64,000 bases of DNA from SIG653 sp045577455 (GCA_045577455.1 JAZNIJ010000160.1:12029-76028), one strand, 5' to 3'; positions 52,180-61,546 are shown, counted from the first letter of the stretch. Numbers and translations are program-made. Notes: generated by a model not told the origin, from the sequence alone.

Positions 52180-53628
52180 ATGTCTATAACTTCTAAAGAG
52201 GGAATTTTAAAAGTGCTTTCAGCATATAACCCTTGGTGGAAAACCGGTGTTGTTAATCCAAAAATGTCAAAGACATACAAAAGATTTGCTTTTTATGAAG
52301 CAATGAAAAAACTGAATAAAACGGATATACGCAGAACGGTTGTATTGACAGGAACACGCAGAGTTGGCAAGACTACCATACAATATCAGATGATTGAAGC
52401 ATTGTTGTCAGAAGGAGTTGCACCACAGAAGATAGTTTTCATTTCAATGGATCATCCTATGTTAAAGCTCAGCGAGTTTCAGGATATTATGGAATGTTAT
52501 CACGAAAACATATATGCCGAGCAGGATGTATATTACTTTTTTGATGAGATTCAATATGCGAAAGATTGGGATCGTTGGCTGAAAATAATTTATGATACCC
52601 AACCTGATACTCATGTTGTGGCAACAGGTTCAGCAAGTCCTGCTCTTATAAAGGGCAGTCGTGAAAGCGGAGCAGGGAGATGGTCTGTAATTCAAGTTCC
52701 AACATTGTCTTTCTATGAATATTGTGAACTAATCGGGGTTGAACGCCCTGACATACCAAAAGATTTGAAAGTAACATCATTGCTTAATAAAACTCAGATT
52801 GAACGCACACAAATTATGCTGCAACTATCAAAAGTGCAAAATCATTTTATGAGGTATTTGCAAGTTGGGGGATTTCCCGAGCTTGCATTGGCGGATAATG
52901 ATTTGATGGCACAGCAAGTTTTGCGAGAGGATGTTGTTGATAAGGTACTTAAACGAGACCTTCCGTCCCTCTATAACATTCGCAACTCAACGGAGTTAGA
53001 GCGTATTTTCCTGTATTTATGCAATGTTTCTTCTGAAATTGTTTCCATTGAGGCAATCACAAAAGAATTAAATGGTGTATCTCGTACAACGGTGGAAAAT
53101 TATATTCAATTTTTAGAAAGTGCTAACCTGATATATCAAAGCTGGCCTGTTGATATGGCAGGTAAGAAAATATTGAAGTCAAGACCGAAAATATATATTG
53201 CAGATGCGGCTATACGAAACGCAGTATTGATGGACGATTCCATTATAACTGATTCCGTTGGTATGGGAAAAATAGTGGAAACTGCTGTTTATAAGCATGT
53301 TGCCGCATTTTATTGTCAATTTGCAACTTCTGTTGGATATTTCAGAGGTGGCAAAAAGAATAAAGAAATCGATGTGGTTGTAGATTATCCCAATATTCAG
53401 AATATTCTTATTGAGGTAAAATACCGCGAAGGCGCACCTATAGCAGATGATGATGCAATTGTGGAATTATGTGAAGAATCATCGGCTGCAATTGTTGTAA
53501 CAAAAACAGCTAATGATTTCGGTGTTCATAACACAGCAAGCGGTAAGAATTTACTGCGAATCCCCGCATTTGCATTTTTGTATTTGTTAGGGAATGCCGA
53601 AAAACACGGCTATCGTGGAATTGAATAA
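52180..53628 (+). CDS. AAA_14/DUF4143 ATPase, copy 5 (divergent)
   Basis: The 482-residue protein starts MSITSKEG after AAAGGAG at 12 bases; earlier start codons lie inside the promoter. It has Walker A GTRRVGKT near residue 56, Walker B YYFFDEIQYAK, ATGSASP, VGGFPELA and a DUF4143 C-terminus (NKEIDVVV ... LIEVKYR). It has a longer N-terminus than the other four copies and belongs to another subgroup. Monocistronic, unknown function. Confidence 0.92.
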   Translation: MSITSKEGILKVLSAYNPWWKTGVVNPKMSKTYKRFAFYEAMKKLNKTDIRRTVVLTGTRRVGKTTIQYQMIEALLSEGVAPQKIVFISMDHPMLKLSEFQDIMECYHENIYAEQDVYYFFDEIQYAKDWDRWLKIIYDTQPDTHVVATGSASPALIKGSRESGAGRWSVIQVPTLSFYEYCELIGVERPDIPKDLKVTSLLNKTQIERTQIMLQLSKVQNHFMRYLQVGGFPELALADNDLMAQQVLREDVVDKVLKRDLPSLYNIRNSTELERIFLYLCNVSSEIVSIEAITKELNGVSRTTVENYIQFLESANLIYQSWPVDMAGKKILKSRPKIYIADAAIRNAVLMDDSIITDSVGMGKIVETAVYKHVAAFYCQFATSVGYFRGGKKNKEIDVVVDYPNIQNILIEVKYREGAPIADDDAIVELCEESSAAIVVTKTANDFGVHNTASGKNLLRIPAFAFLYLLGNAEKHGYRGIE

Positions 53629-53694
53629 TATATAAGTTTGAAAAAACATCCGATAATACAATCCATTCTTGAAACATAAAGGAGAATAAACATT

Positions 53695-54183
53695 ATGAAC
53701 AAAAAATTTGAGCTTTTGGAATTTTTAGAAAACACAGGTATACAGGATGTTGAACAGATAGCGGCGATGCTTGATTCATCACCCGAAGTTATAAGAAAAG
53801 AAATAAAAGCGTTTGAAAAAGAAGGGGTTATTCTCGGTTATCATACCTTGATAGACTGGGACAAGGCAGGAAAAGAGTATGTAAGTGCATTTATCGAGCT
53901 TAAAGTATCACCACAGATAGACGAGGGATTTGATGCAATTGCAGGTAAGATTTATGAATACCCCGAAGTTAAAAGCGTTTATCTTATGTCATCTGCAAAA
54001 TACGATTTGCTTCTCAACATAGAGGGGAGAACCTTCCGTGATGTTGCATATTTTGTTGCATACAAGTTAGCACCACTTGAAAATATCGTTTCAACGGCAA
54101 CCCATTTTGTATTGAAGAAATACAAGGATAAGGGAGTTATTTTCGGTGAATCACTTGTGGATGAAAGGGAGAATGTTCTCTGA
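53695..54183 (+). CDS. Lrp/AsnC-family regulator
   Basis: The 162-residue protein has an N-terminal winged helix (IAAMLDSSPEVIRKEIKAFE) and a C-terminal RAM ligand-binding domain (EVKSVYLMSSAKYDLLLNI). Lrp/AsnC proteins sense amino acids and control metabolism genes. It shares one base with the aminotransferase start, so it probably regulates that operon. AAAGGAG lies at 9 bases. Confidence 0.9.
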   Translation: MNKKFELLEFLENTGIQDVEQIAAMLDSSPEVIRKEIKAFEKEGVILGYHTLIDWDKAGKEYVSAFIELKVSPQIDEGFDAIAGKIYEYPEVKSVYLMSSAKYDLLLNIEGRTFRDVAYFVAYKLAPLENIVSTATHFVLKKYKDKGVIFGESLVDERENVL

Positions 54184-55343
54184 TGGATTACAGTAAACTT
54201 TTATCAACAAAGGCGCGCGATATAAAGCCGTCGGGTATCAGAAAATTTTTCGACCTTTTAAACGGCAGAAACGATATTGTTGCACTTACCGTTGGTCAGC
54301 CCGACTTCAAAACCCCTTGGCATATAAGAGAAGCAGGTATTGAGAGCTTAAACAAGGGAAAAACATATTATACAGCAAACAGCGGACTCTCTGAGCTGAG
54401 ATTTGAAATTTCAAACTATCTCAACAGAAGGTTTCAGCTTTCATACAATCCCAACGACGAAATAATTGTAACCGTTGGGGGCAGTGAAGCGATTGACATT
54501 GCCGTCCGTGCCTTGGTTAATGTTGGTGACGAGGTTATTATTCCAACACCTTCCTTTGTTTGTTATGAGCCGATAGTTGCCCTTGCAGGCGGTGTTCCTG
54601 TTATTATGGAAACAAAGCGTGAGGACGAGTTCAAAATCAACCCTGAACGGCTTAAGAACTTGATAACCCCAAAAACAAAGCTCCTTATTCTGCCGTTTCC
54701 CAATAACCCAACAGGTGCTGTGCTTGACAGACAGAATTTAGAAGAAATTGCGTCTATACTGAGAGACACAAATATTGCCATACTTTCAGACGAAATATAT
54801 GCAGAGCTTACATATGACGAAACCCATGTTTCCATCGCCTCAATTGAGGGTATGAAGGAACGCACCATAATTGCAAGCGGGTTTTCAAAGGCATATGCAA
54901 TGACGGGCTGGAGAATGGGTTACTGCGTTGCTCCAAAGGAAATAACGGAGCAGATGTATAAAATCCATCAATACGCCATAATGTGTGCTCCAACAGTGAG
55001 CCAATATGCTTCAATTGAAGCAATGAAAAACGGTGATGACGATATCGAAATGATGAAAAGGGAATATAACCGCAGAAGAAAATACATCATAAGCGGACTT
55101 CGCAATATTGGTATTGATTGTTTCGAGGCAAAGGGTGCTTTTTATGTGTTCCCCAAAATCGGTGATTTTGGAATGAGCAGTGATGAGTTTTGTAACCGAC
55201 TTTTAGAAGAAGGCGGAGTTGCAATTGTTCCCGGTACGGCTTTCGGTGAGTGCGGAGAGGGCTTTGCAAGAATCTCCTATGCCTATTCCGTAAAGCATAT
55301 TGCAGAAGCACTTGAACGCATTGAGATGTTTATCAAGAAGTGA
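54183..55343 (+). CDS. class I/II PLP aminotransferase
   Basis: The 386-residue fold-type I aminotransferase shows VGQPDFKTP, PFPNNPTGA, LSDEIYAEL and the PLP lysine in SGFSKAYAMTGWRMG near residue 238. It resembles PatA/aspartate-type aminotransferases. Coupling to an Lrp regulator suggests an amino-acid-responsive operon. The exact substrate is not determined. Confidence 0.92.
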   Translation: MDYSKLLSTKARDIKPSGIRKFFDLLNGRNDIVALTVGQPDFKTPWHIREAGIESLNKGKTYYTANSGLSELRFEISNYLNRRFQLSYNPNDEIIVTVGGSEAIDIAVRALVNVGDEVIIPTPSFVCYEPIVALAGGVPVIMETKREDEFKINPERLKNLITPKTKLLILPFPNNPTGAVLDRQNLEEIASILRDTNIAILSDEIYAELTYDETHVSIASIEGMKERTIIASGFSKAYAMTGWRMGYCVAPKEITEQMYKIHQYAIMCAPTVSQYASIEAMKNGDDDIEMMKREYNRRRKYIISGLRNIGIDCFEAKGAFYVFPKIGDFGMSSDEFCNRLLEEGGVAIVPGTAFGECGEGFARISYAYSVKHIAEALERIEMFIKK

Positions 55344-55394
55344 TAAGTGATAAGCGATAGGTGATAGGTGATAAGTGATAAGTGATAAGTGATA
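55343..55394. repeat. heptamer array inside the aminotransferase-proC operon
   Basis: TAAGTGA, TAAGCGA and TAGGTGA units fill the space between the two genes and end just before the GGAGG of proC. Copy number changes here would alter spacing within the transcript. Confidence 0.85.
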
Positions 55395-55405
55395 TGGAGG
55401 ATAGA

Positions 55406-56215
55406 ATGAAAAGAGAAAAGATATGCTTTATCGGTGGCGGAAACATGGGCGAAGCCATCATAAGGGGGCTTATTGACAAGAAGCTCTGCGAAAAAGAGAA
55501 CATATGGCTTTATGAAATAGACAAGGCGAAGCAGGAAAAATTCAGCCGTATTGGGGTTAATATTGCAAAGACACCAACTGACGGAATAAGTGAAAGCGAC
55601 TTTGTGCTTTTAGCGTTGAAGCCGGGGGTTATCAGAGGGTTTTTAACTGAAAACAAAGAAGCGTTACAGGGCAAGGTCATTATTTCCATTGCCGCATCTG
55701 TGCCAATCAGCTTGATTTGTGAGGTTTTGGGTGATAGCACTCCTGCAATCCGCATAATGCCAAACACACCAATGCTTGTAGGTAAGGGCGCTTCTGCAAT
55801 CTCTGCAAACGATAATGTAACAAAGAAGGATTTTCAGTATATCTGCCGTCTGTTTTCGGGTATTTCCCTCGTTTCCGTACTTGAAGAAGAAAATATGAAC
55901 AGGGTTATTTCCGTCAACGGGTCATCACCTGCGTATGTTTACGCTTTTATTCGTGGGATGTTAAACGGTGCAATTGAACAGGGGATAGACGAAAAACAGG
56001 CGTTGCCACTTATCCTTCGCACAATCGAGGGTGCGGTGAAGATGGTTGAGAAATCCGATGTTTCCATTGACACACTTATTGAGCGTGTATGCTCACCGGG
56101 CGGCACAACTCTCGAAGCAATGAAGGTTTTCTCTGAAAAGGATTTTGAAAAAATCATTGCCGAAGCTATGACCGCTTGCACAAACAGAGCCGACGAGATA
56201 ACAGAAATGCTCTAA
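55406..56215 (+). CDS. proC: pyrroline-5-carboxylate reductase
   Basis: The 269-residue enzyme makes proline from pyrroline-5-carboxylate with NAD(P)H. The nucleotide loop GGGNMGEAIIRGL is at residues 8-20; RIMPNTPMLVGKGASAI and the C-terminal VCSPGGTTLEAM are family signatures. I start at ATG 55406 (GGAGG at 5 bases); an earlier in-frame codon lies in the heptamer repeat. It closes the aminotransferase operon. Confidence 0.95.
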   Translation: MKREKICFIGGGNMGEAIIRGLIDKKLCEKENIWLYEIDKAKQEKFSRIGVNIAKTPTDGISESDFVLLALKPGVIRGFLTENKEALQGKVIISIAASVPISLICEVLGDSTPAIRIMPNTPMLVGKGASAISANDNVTKKDFQYICRLFSGISLVSVLEEENMNRVISVNGSSPAYVYAFIRGMLNGAIEQGIDEKQALPLILRTIEGAVKMVEKSDVSIDTLIERVCSPGGTTLEAMKVFSEKDFEKIIAEAMTACTNRADEITEML

Positions 56216-56392
56216 TTGTTGGGTGCTTTTGAAAAAGCACCCAAACCCGAAAACTTTAATGTGCTACGCAATGTTTAGTGCTTATTTGTTGTAGGGTGGT
56301 ATGGGGATGTGATTTTGAAGTTGGAAGTCAAAATAAAGCTCTAAAACCAAACAAATCCCGAAAATGGACATTTTATAAAAACTCAATAAAAG

Positions 56393-56432
56393 AAAAACGG
56401 TGTTTCACTTTAATAGTAGAATCACCGTTTTT
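56393..56432 (+). terminator. terminator hairpin 1 after proC
   Basis: AAAAACGGTG and CACCGTTTTT pair over a 20-base loop. A near copy lies at 56517. Confidence 0.8.
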
Positions 56433-56520
56433 TGCGCATAGCGAATAAAAGTTTTTGGGGTGTGGGGTGTTTTTTCAAAAACACCCCATAAAACCCTCGT
56501 AAATCTTCGTAAAAAGAAAA
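56433..56520. repeat. dispersed element, short subtype
   Basis: CGCATAGCGAATAAAAGTTT is followed by the palindrome GGGGTGTTTTT-TC-AAAAACACCCC (56464-56487). Compared with the 18 kb copy both arms gained a G/C pair, so pairing is kept. Apart from this element, the gap 56216-56666 holds only the two terminator hairpins. Confidence 0.75.
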
Positions 56521-56555
56521 ACGGTGTCTCACTTAATTGTGAAAGCACCGTTTTT
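56517..56555 (+). terminator. terminator hairpin 2 after proC
   Basis: AAAAACGGTG and CACCGTTTTT pair again; the loop TCTCACTTAATTGTGAAAG differs from hairpin 1 and forms its own small stem. Confidence 0.75.
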
Positions 56556-56666
56556 TATATCGGATTAAAATAGTTGTTTCCGTAAGTTTGACGCTATACT
56601 TTCCAACTTTCACATATTGTGCGATTATAGTGTAAATAATAATAAAAATTACAAGGAGGAGATAAA

Positions 56667-58616
56667 TTGAGTAACCGTTTACAATATGAAACAAGTCCCT
56701 ATCTTTTACAGCACAAAGAGAATCCTGTTGATTGGTATCCTTGGTGTGATGAAGCGTTTGAGCGTGCAAAGCAAGAGGACAAGCCCATCTTTTTAAGCAT
56801 TGGGTATAGCGCTTGTCATTGGTGCCATGTGTTAGCGCATGAAAGTTTTGAGGATGACGAAATAGCAGAGATTTTAAACCGTGATTTTATTTCTATAAAG
56901 GTTGATAAGGAAGAACGCCCCGACATTGACAGCGTGTATATGGCAGTTTGTCAGGCATTTACCGGAAGCGGCGGTTGGCCAACAAGCATTTTTATGACGG
57001 CTGATCAAAAACCGTTTTTTGCAGGAACTTATTTCCCGAAAACTTCTCGGGGCGGAATGATTGGATTTAAAGAGCTTCTTATGTCTATAAGCAAGGTTTG
57101 GGAAAATGACAGGGCTTCGCTACTTGAACAATCAGAAGAGATTATCAATCATTTAAATCGAACCGAAGTTTCCAATGATAATGCAGAAATTGAATTAACG
57201 CATTCTGCTGTATCGGTATATAACAAAATCTATGATGAAAAATACGGTGGGTTCGGTCATGCGCCAAAGTTCCCAACACCGCATAATATTCTGTTCTTAC
57301 TTTCCTATTACGAGCGATATAAAGATAAAAGCTGTCTTCAAATGGCGGAACATACACTTACACAAATGTACCGAGGCGGTATGTTTGACCATATCGGTTT
57401 TGGCTTTTGTCGTTATTCAACAGATAAAAAGTTTCTTGTGCCCCATTTTGAAAAGATGCTATATGACAACGCTTTGCTTATACTTGCTTACTGCAGGGCA
57501 TACTGTGTAACAAATAACGGTTTATACCTTGAAATTGCCGAGAAAACAGCAGATTATATTTTGCGTGAAATGGCATCAAAGAACGGTGGTTTTTTCAGTG
57601 CGCAGGATGCAGACAGCGATGGCGAGGAGGGAAAATATTATCTATTCACACCCGATGAAATTATTAAAGTTTTGGGTAGAGAGAACGGAGAAAAGTTCAA
57701 CCGCCATTTTGATATAACAAGTACAGGGTGTTTTGAGGGAAAAAGTATTCCAAATCTGCTACACAGTGATCCGACAGATAAATCATTTGAGGCATTTTTA
57801 CCAAAACTACAACAATTCAGAAAAAATCGGTATTCCCTTCATTTAGATGATAAGATTTTAACCTCGTGGAACTCACTTATGATAGCTGCGATGTGCGAAT
57901 TATATCTGATAAGCAAAAACGAGGTTTATCTGAATGCGGCTCAAAAAGCCGATGAATTTATAGGAAAACATCTTTGTGAAGATAATACGCTATTTGTCAG
58001 CTTTAGGGATGGAAAACGGGGAGTAAAAGGATTTTTAGATGATTATGCAAGCTATATATTTGCCGAACTTTCATTATATAGAGCAACTTTGGATAACAGT
58101 TATTTAAACCGTGCAAAGCAGATTTGCGATAAGGTTGTAAATGATTTTGGTGATGACACAGGTGGATTTTATTTGTATAGCAAACAAAGCGAAGAATTGA
58201 TACTACGCCCCAAAGATGCCTATGATGGTGCAATTCCCAGCGGAAATTCACTAATGACATATAACTTTGTGAAGCTATATCATTTGACGTTGGATGATAA
58301 ATATAAAGCCCTTGCAGAAAAGCAGTTGGATTTTATTTCTGCTGCGGCTAATTCTTATCCGAGCAATCACGCAATGTTTTTAACAGCACTTTTAGAATAT
58401 AACGAACCGCCAATGAAGGTTACTGTTGTTGATGATAATGCAAATATAAACAACTTTGCCTTGAATTTACCTGCAAATGCAATGATTATTCTCTTGGAAA
58501 AACCCACCAAAGAACATTCGTTAAAGGATGGTAAGACTACCTATTATGTATGTAAGGGGCGTAGTTGTATGCCACCTACGAATGATTTGAATGAATTATT
58601 AAATGCACTCACCTGA
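56667..58616 (+). CDS. DUF255/YyaL thioredoxin-domain protein
   Basis: The 649-residue protein has an N-terminal thioredoxin-like domain (NRLQYETSPYLLQHKENPVDW, CHWCH near residue 52) and a C-terminal six-hairpin glycosidase-like domain (KFPTPHN, SAQDADSDGEEG, DDKILTSWNSLMI). The family (YyaL, spermatogenesis-associated protein 20-like) is conserved but its reaction is unknown. Start is TTG with AAGGAGGAG 6 bases upstream; no ATG fits. Length is normal. Confidence 0.93.
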   Translation: MSNRLQYETSPYLLQHKENPVDWYPWCDEAFERAKQEDKPIFLSIGYSACHWCHVLAHESFEDDEIAEILNRDFISIKVDKEERPDIDSVYMAVCQAFTGSGGWPTSIFMTADQKPFFAGTYFPKTSRGGMIGFKELLMSISKVWENDRASLLEQSEEIINHLNRTEVSNDNAEIELTHSAVSVYNKIYDEKYGGFGHAPKFPTPHNILFLLSYYERYKDKSCLQMAEHTLTQMYRGGMFDHIGFGFCRYSTDKKFLVPHFEKMLYDNALLILAYCRAYCVTNNGLYLEIAEKTADYILREMASKNGGFFSAQDADSDGEEGKYYLFTPDEIIKVLGRENGEKFNRHFDITSTGCFEGKSIPNLLHSDPTDKSFEAFLPKLQQFRKNRYSLHLDDKILTSWNSLMIAAMCELYLISKNEVYLNAAQKADEFIGKHLCEDNTLFVSFRDGKRGVKGFLDDYASYIFAELSLYRATLDNSYLNRAKQICDKVVNDFGDDTGGFYLYSKQSEELILRPKDAYDGAIPSGNSLMTYNFVKLYHLTLDDKYKALAEKQLDFISAAANSYPSNHAMFLTALLEYNEPPMKVTVVDDNANINNFALNLPANAMIILLEKPTKEHSLKDGKTTYYVCKGRSCMPPTNDLNELLNALT

Positions 58617-58634
58617 TGGTATAACCACCGTTTT

Positions 58635-58712
58635 TTGCGCATAGCGAATAAAAGTTTTTAGGGCATGGGGTGTTTTTTCAAAAACACCCCATAAAACCCT
58701 CGTAAACCTTCA
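58635..58712. repeat. dispersed element, short subtype
   Basis: It is nearly identical to the copy at 56433, including the GGGGTGTTTTTTCAAAAACACCCC palindrome, so the DUF255 gene is flanked by direct copies. Confidence 0.75.
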
Positions 58713-58720
58713 AATAAAAA

Positions 58721-58750
58721 AAGTCGTTTGGCAATAGCACCAAACGACTT
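58721..58750. terminator. bidirectional terminator
   Basis: AAGTCGTTTGG and CCAAACGACTT are perfect arms around 8 bases, with A and T runs outside. It separates the convergent DUF255 and DUF1292 genes. Confidence 0.85.
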
Positions 58751-58810
58751 TAATTTTCTTATTCAACGGCTTTTTTTACTGTTTGCGGCTTTTTTACCGC
58801 TTGCGGCTTT

Positions 58811-59209
58811 TTATTCTTCGTGGTGGCAGCAACCGCAATCGCAACCATCGTCTTCGCAATCGCAATCGCATTCTCCGTCTTCGCAATCACAATCGCAACC
58901 ACAGCCACAACCGCAACCGTCGCCCATTGCTTCAACGAAAAGGTCAAAAACTGCTTTAAGTGTTTCTTCGTCTTCAACAGATGAGAAAACTTCGTTTTCG
59001 CCTTCTTCGGTGTACTTAAGAATAACAACGCTGTCTGGTTCTTCTTCAGTTGCTAAAACTGCATACTGTTCGTCTTTGTAGTCAACGCTATCGATAAAGA
59101 AGAATTTCTGTTCGTTTCCGTCTTCATCGGTGAGCATAATGGCGCAATCGTCCATTTCTTCGTCGAGTTCTTCATCAAGGAAATCGTTTTGATTTTTTTC
59201 TGTGCTCAT
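58811..59209 (-). CDS. DUF1292 protein with Cys-rich tail
   Basis: The 132-residue protein has the DUF1292 core (DEDGNEQKFFFIDSVDYKDE, residues about 30-95), an acidic domain of unknown function found in Firmicutes. The last 30 residues are CGCGCDCDCED-type repeats ending GCCHHEE, rich in Cys, Asp and His, likely metal-binding. I start at the ATG 59209 with GGAGA 6 bases upstream. Just after the stop a different frame continues as KNKKPQAVKKPQTVKKAVE, which may be an older tail. Confidence 0.87.
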   Translation of the reverse strand: MSTEKNQNDFLDEELDEEMDDCAIMLTDEDGNEQKFFFIDSVDYKDEQYAVLATEEEPDSVVILKYTEEGENEVFSSVEDEETLKAVFDLFVEAMGDGCGCGCGCDCDCEDGECDCDCEDDGCDCGCCHHEE

Positions 59210-59390
59210 GGTAATTCTCCGTTTCATAGTTTTGTTATTTTTTGTTTTTTTTATTAGATGTGATGTTCAGCCAAGTTGTTTAACATAAAAATGTTTCAAC
59301 TGACTGTATTTAGCTGATATATTGGTTAACTGCCCTTATTATAAACAAAGTTTCGTTAATTCAATATAAACAAAGTTTCATAAACCGAAC

Positions 59391-61202
59391 TTAAAGTTTT
59401 TTAAGAAGCTCAATATTCATTTCCATATATTCCTTAAGCTCTGCGGCACTGAGCTGTCTGGAAGCAACAACTGCAAGCATATAAGCGTGTTTTGCAATAA
59501 GCTCTGCATCCTCTTTGTTACCATCATCTGAGAGCTTTTTAATTTTCTCGCAAACAGGGGATGCGGCATTGATAACAACCTCGTCTTTGCCATCGAGTGC
59601 ATCTGAATCCATACCATACATTTTCATCATTTCGTACATTCTTCTGGAGTCCTCTGTTTTCTTAATAAGAACAGGAGCATCGTTTTCAGAAAGCGAAACA
59701 ACGGAAATATCGGTTTCTTCCTTGCAAACTGCTTTAAATACTTCGCAAAGAACATCGCTTTCAGCATTTTCGCTAAGCTCGGAAAGGTCGGCATCAACTC
59801 TAAGGAACTTCAGCTTTGGATTCTTGCTTTCAACAAATGAAGCAAACTGTGAATCTATAACCTTATCAAAGCTGTAAACCGTTATACCCTTTTGTTCAAA
59901 AAGTGAAATATAATAGCTCTGCTGTTTTTCCTCTGTGAAATAATAGATTTTCTTTTCGCTGATTTCCTCGAAAGAAGCAAGGTTTTCTTCGCTCATTCCG
60001 ATAACTTCACCAAGAGTTGCATATGTTTTGTCTGCCTTCTTGAAAAGCACAGCGGGTTTTATTCTTGCATAGAACTTTTCATCCCTGAGACAAGCATATT
60101 GCATATATGGTCTGATGGATTCCCAAGTTTTTTCGTAGCTTTCACGCTCAAGATTGAACATAGAGGTGATTTTATCTGCTATCTTTTTGGTAATATGTGC
60201 GCTGAGCTTCTTAACATAAGTGTTGTTCTGCAAATAGCTTCTTGAAACATTGAGAGGAAGCTCGGGGCAATCAAGCACTGCCTTTATATTGAGAAGGTAA
60301 TCGGGGATAACATCCTCAATATTGTCTGCAACGAAAACAGAGTTATAAAACAGCTTTGCTTCGGGTTTTGGTGCTTCCATACCGTGCTTTATTGCAGGGA
60401 AGAAGATAACGCCCTTGAAGTTAAGGGGATAATCTGCATTTATGTGGATATAGAACAAGGGGTCTTGATAATCAAGGAACACCTTGCGGTAAAACTCGTT
60501 ATAATCCTTTGCTTCAAGCTCAGATGGGTTGCGTTGCCAGATTGGCTGTGTATCGTTGATAAGCTCTGCTTCTTTATCGTCAACAGTGAGATAAATCTCA
60601 ACAGGCATAAATGCACAGTAACGGTTGAGTATCTCTTTTATTTTTTCGCCGTCAAGATATGAAACCTCGTCGTCGGAAACATGAAGAATAATTTCCGTAC
60701 CCTTGGTTTTCTTCTTGCCTTCTTTCATAGAATACTTGCCGTCGCTGTCGCACTTCCAAAGCACCGCAGGCGCATCGGTGTATGACTTTGTGTTCATCTC
60801 AACGGTGTCTGAAACCATAAATGCAGAGTAGAAACCTAAGCCGAAATGACCGATTATACCCGATGAAGCCCCTTCTTCGCCTTCGTATTTGGCAATGAAG
60901 TCAAGCGCGCCTGAAAGAGCTATCTGGTTTATATATTTTGAAACTTCTTCTTCAGACATACCAATTCCGTTATCGGTAACGGTTATTGTTTTCTTGTCTT
61001 TATTTATGTTAACATCAATTCTGTATGGTGTCTCGTCATCTGTAGCTTCGGAAAGAGAAACAAGACGCTTATGCTTTGTTATAGCATCGCAAGCGTTGGA
61101 AACAAGCTCTCTTATAAAAATATCCTTGTCTGAATAAAGCCATTTTTTGATAACGGGAAAAATATGCTCTGTTTGTACGGAAATACCGCCTTTTTCTGCC
61201 AT
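59391..61202 (-). CDS. htpG: Hsp90 chaperone HtpG
   Basis: The 603-residue protein has the Hsp90 N-terminal ATPase with FIRELVSNACDA near residue 30, DNGIGMS near 90 and IGHFGLGFYSAF near 118, then middle and C-terminal domains of normal length. It is a cytoplasmic ATP-dependent chaperone. CGGAGGTT lies at 7 bases before the ATG. The gene is monocistronic, with a tRNA-Ala gene upstream on the same strand. Confidence 0.97.
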   Translation of the reverse strand: MAEKGGISVQTEHIFPVIKKWLYSDKDIFIRELVSNACDAITKHKRLVSLSEATDDETPYRIDVNINKDKKTITVTDNGIGMSEEEVSKYINQIALSGALDFIAKYEGEEGASSGIIGHFGLGFYSAFMVSDTVEMNTKSYTDAPAVLWKCDSDGKYSMKEGKKKTKGTEIILHVSDDEVSYLDGEKIKEILNRYCAFMPVEIYLTVDDKEAELINDTQPIWQRNPSELEAKDYNEFYRKVFLDYQDPLFYIHINADYPLNFKGVIFFPAIKHGMEAPKPEAKLFYNSVFVADNIEDVIPDYLLNIKAVLDCPELPLNVSRSYLQNNTYVKKLSAHITKKIADKITSMFNLERESYEKTWESIRPYMQYACLRDEKFYARIKPAVLFKKADKTYATLGEVIGMSEENLASFEEISEKKIYYFTEEKQQSYYISLFEQKGITVYSFDKVIDSQFASFVESKNPKLKFLRVDADLSELSENAESDVLCEVFKAVCKEETDISVVSLSENDAPVLIKKTEDSRRMYEMMKMYGMDSDALDGKDEVVINAASPVCEKIKKLSDDGNKEDAELIAKHAYMLAVVASRQLSAAELKEYMEMNIELLKKL

Positions 61203-61424
61203 TGTTTAAAACCTCCGTGAACTGTTTTGCATTTATGCCCTGTGGCATACCTAATGGATTTGTGTTATTGAAATAGGGTAATGGGGGATAGCCCCATATC
61301 TCTCTGAAAAGTAAAAAAACAAAAAATTCATCGCCCCAACGGTTGAAATATGAAATTAAATTCACCACAGAAACCGCATTAAAGCGTTTGTTCTTAAAGT
61401 GAAATAACCCAAATGATTGAATTG

Positions 61425-61505
61425 TTAAATGAAATTTACCACATTTGCGAAGCAAATATTTCACATTTCGCAGAAATGTTTCACTTGCCCGAAGGGAAAA
61501 TTTTA
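61425..61505. repeat. array of short perfect hairpins with ATTTCAC spacers
   Basis: ATTTGC-GAA-GCAAAT (61443-61457), ACATTTC-GCA-GAAATGT (61463-61479) and CCC-GAA-GGG (61488-61496) follow one another, linked by ATTTCAC or TTTCAC. Each has a GAA or GCA triloop. The rest of 61203-61546 shows no gene. Confidence 0.7.
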
Positions 61506-61508
61506 CTG

Positions 61509-61542
61509 AAAAAAGCCATACGCATAAGCGAATGGCTTTTTT
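61509..61542 (-). terminator. terminator of tRNA-Ala
   Basis: AAAAAAGCCAT pairs with ATGGCTTTTTT with a nested CGC/GCG stem. It begins 4 bases beyond the tRNA 3' end on the minus strand. Confidence 0.85.
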
Positions 61543-61546
61543 CTGT

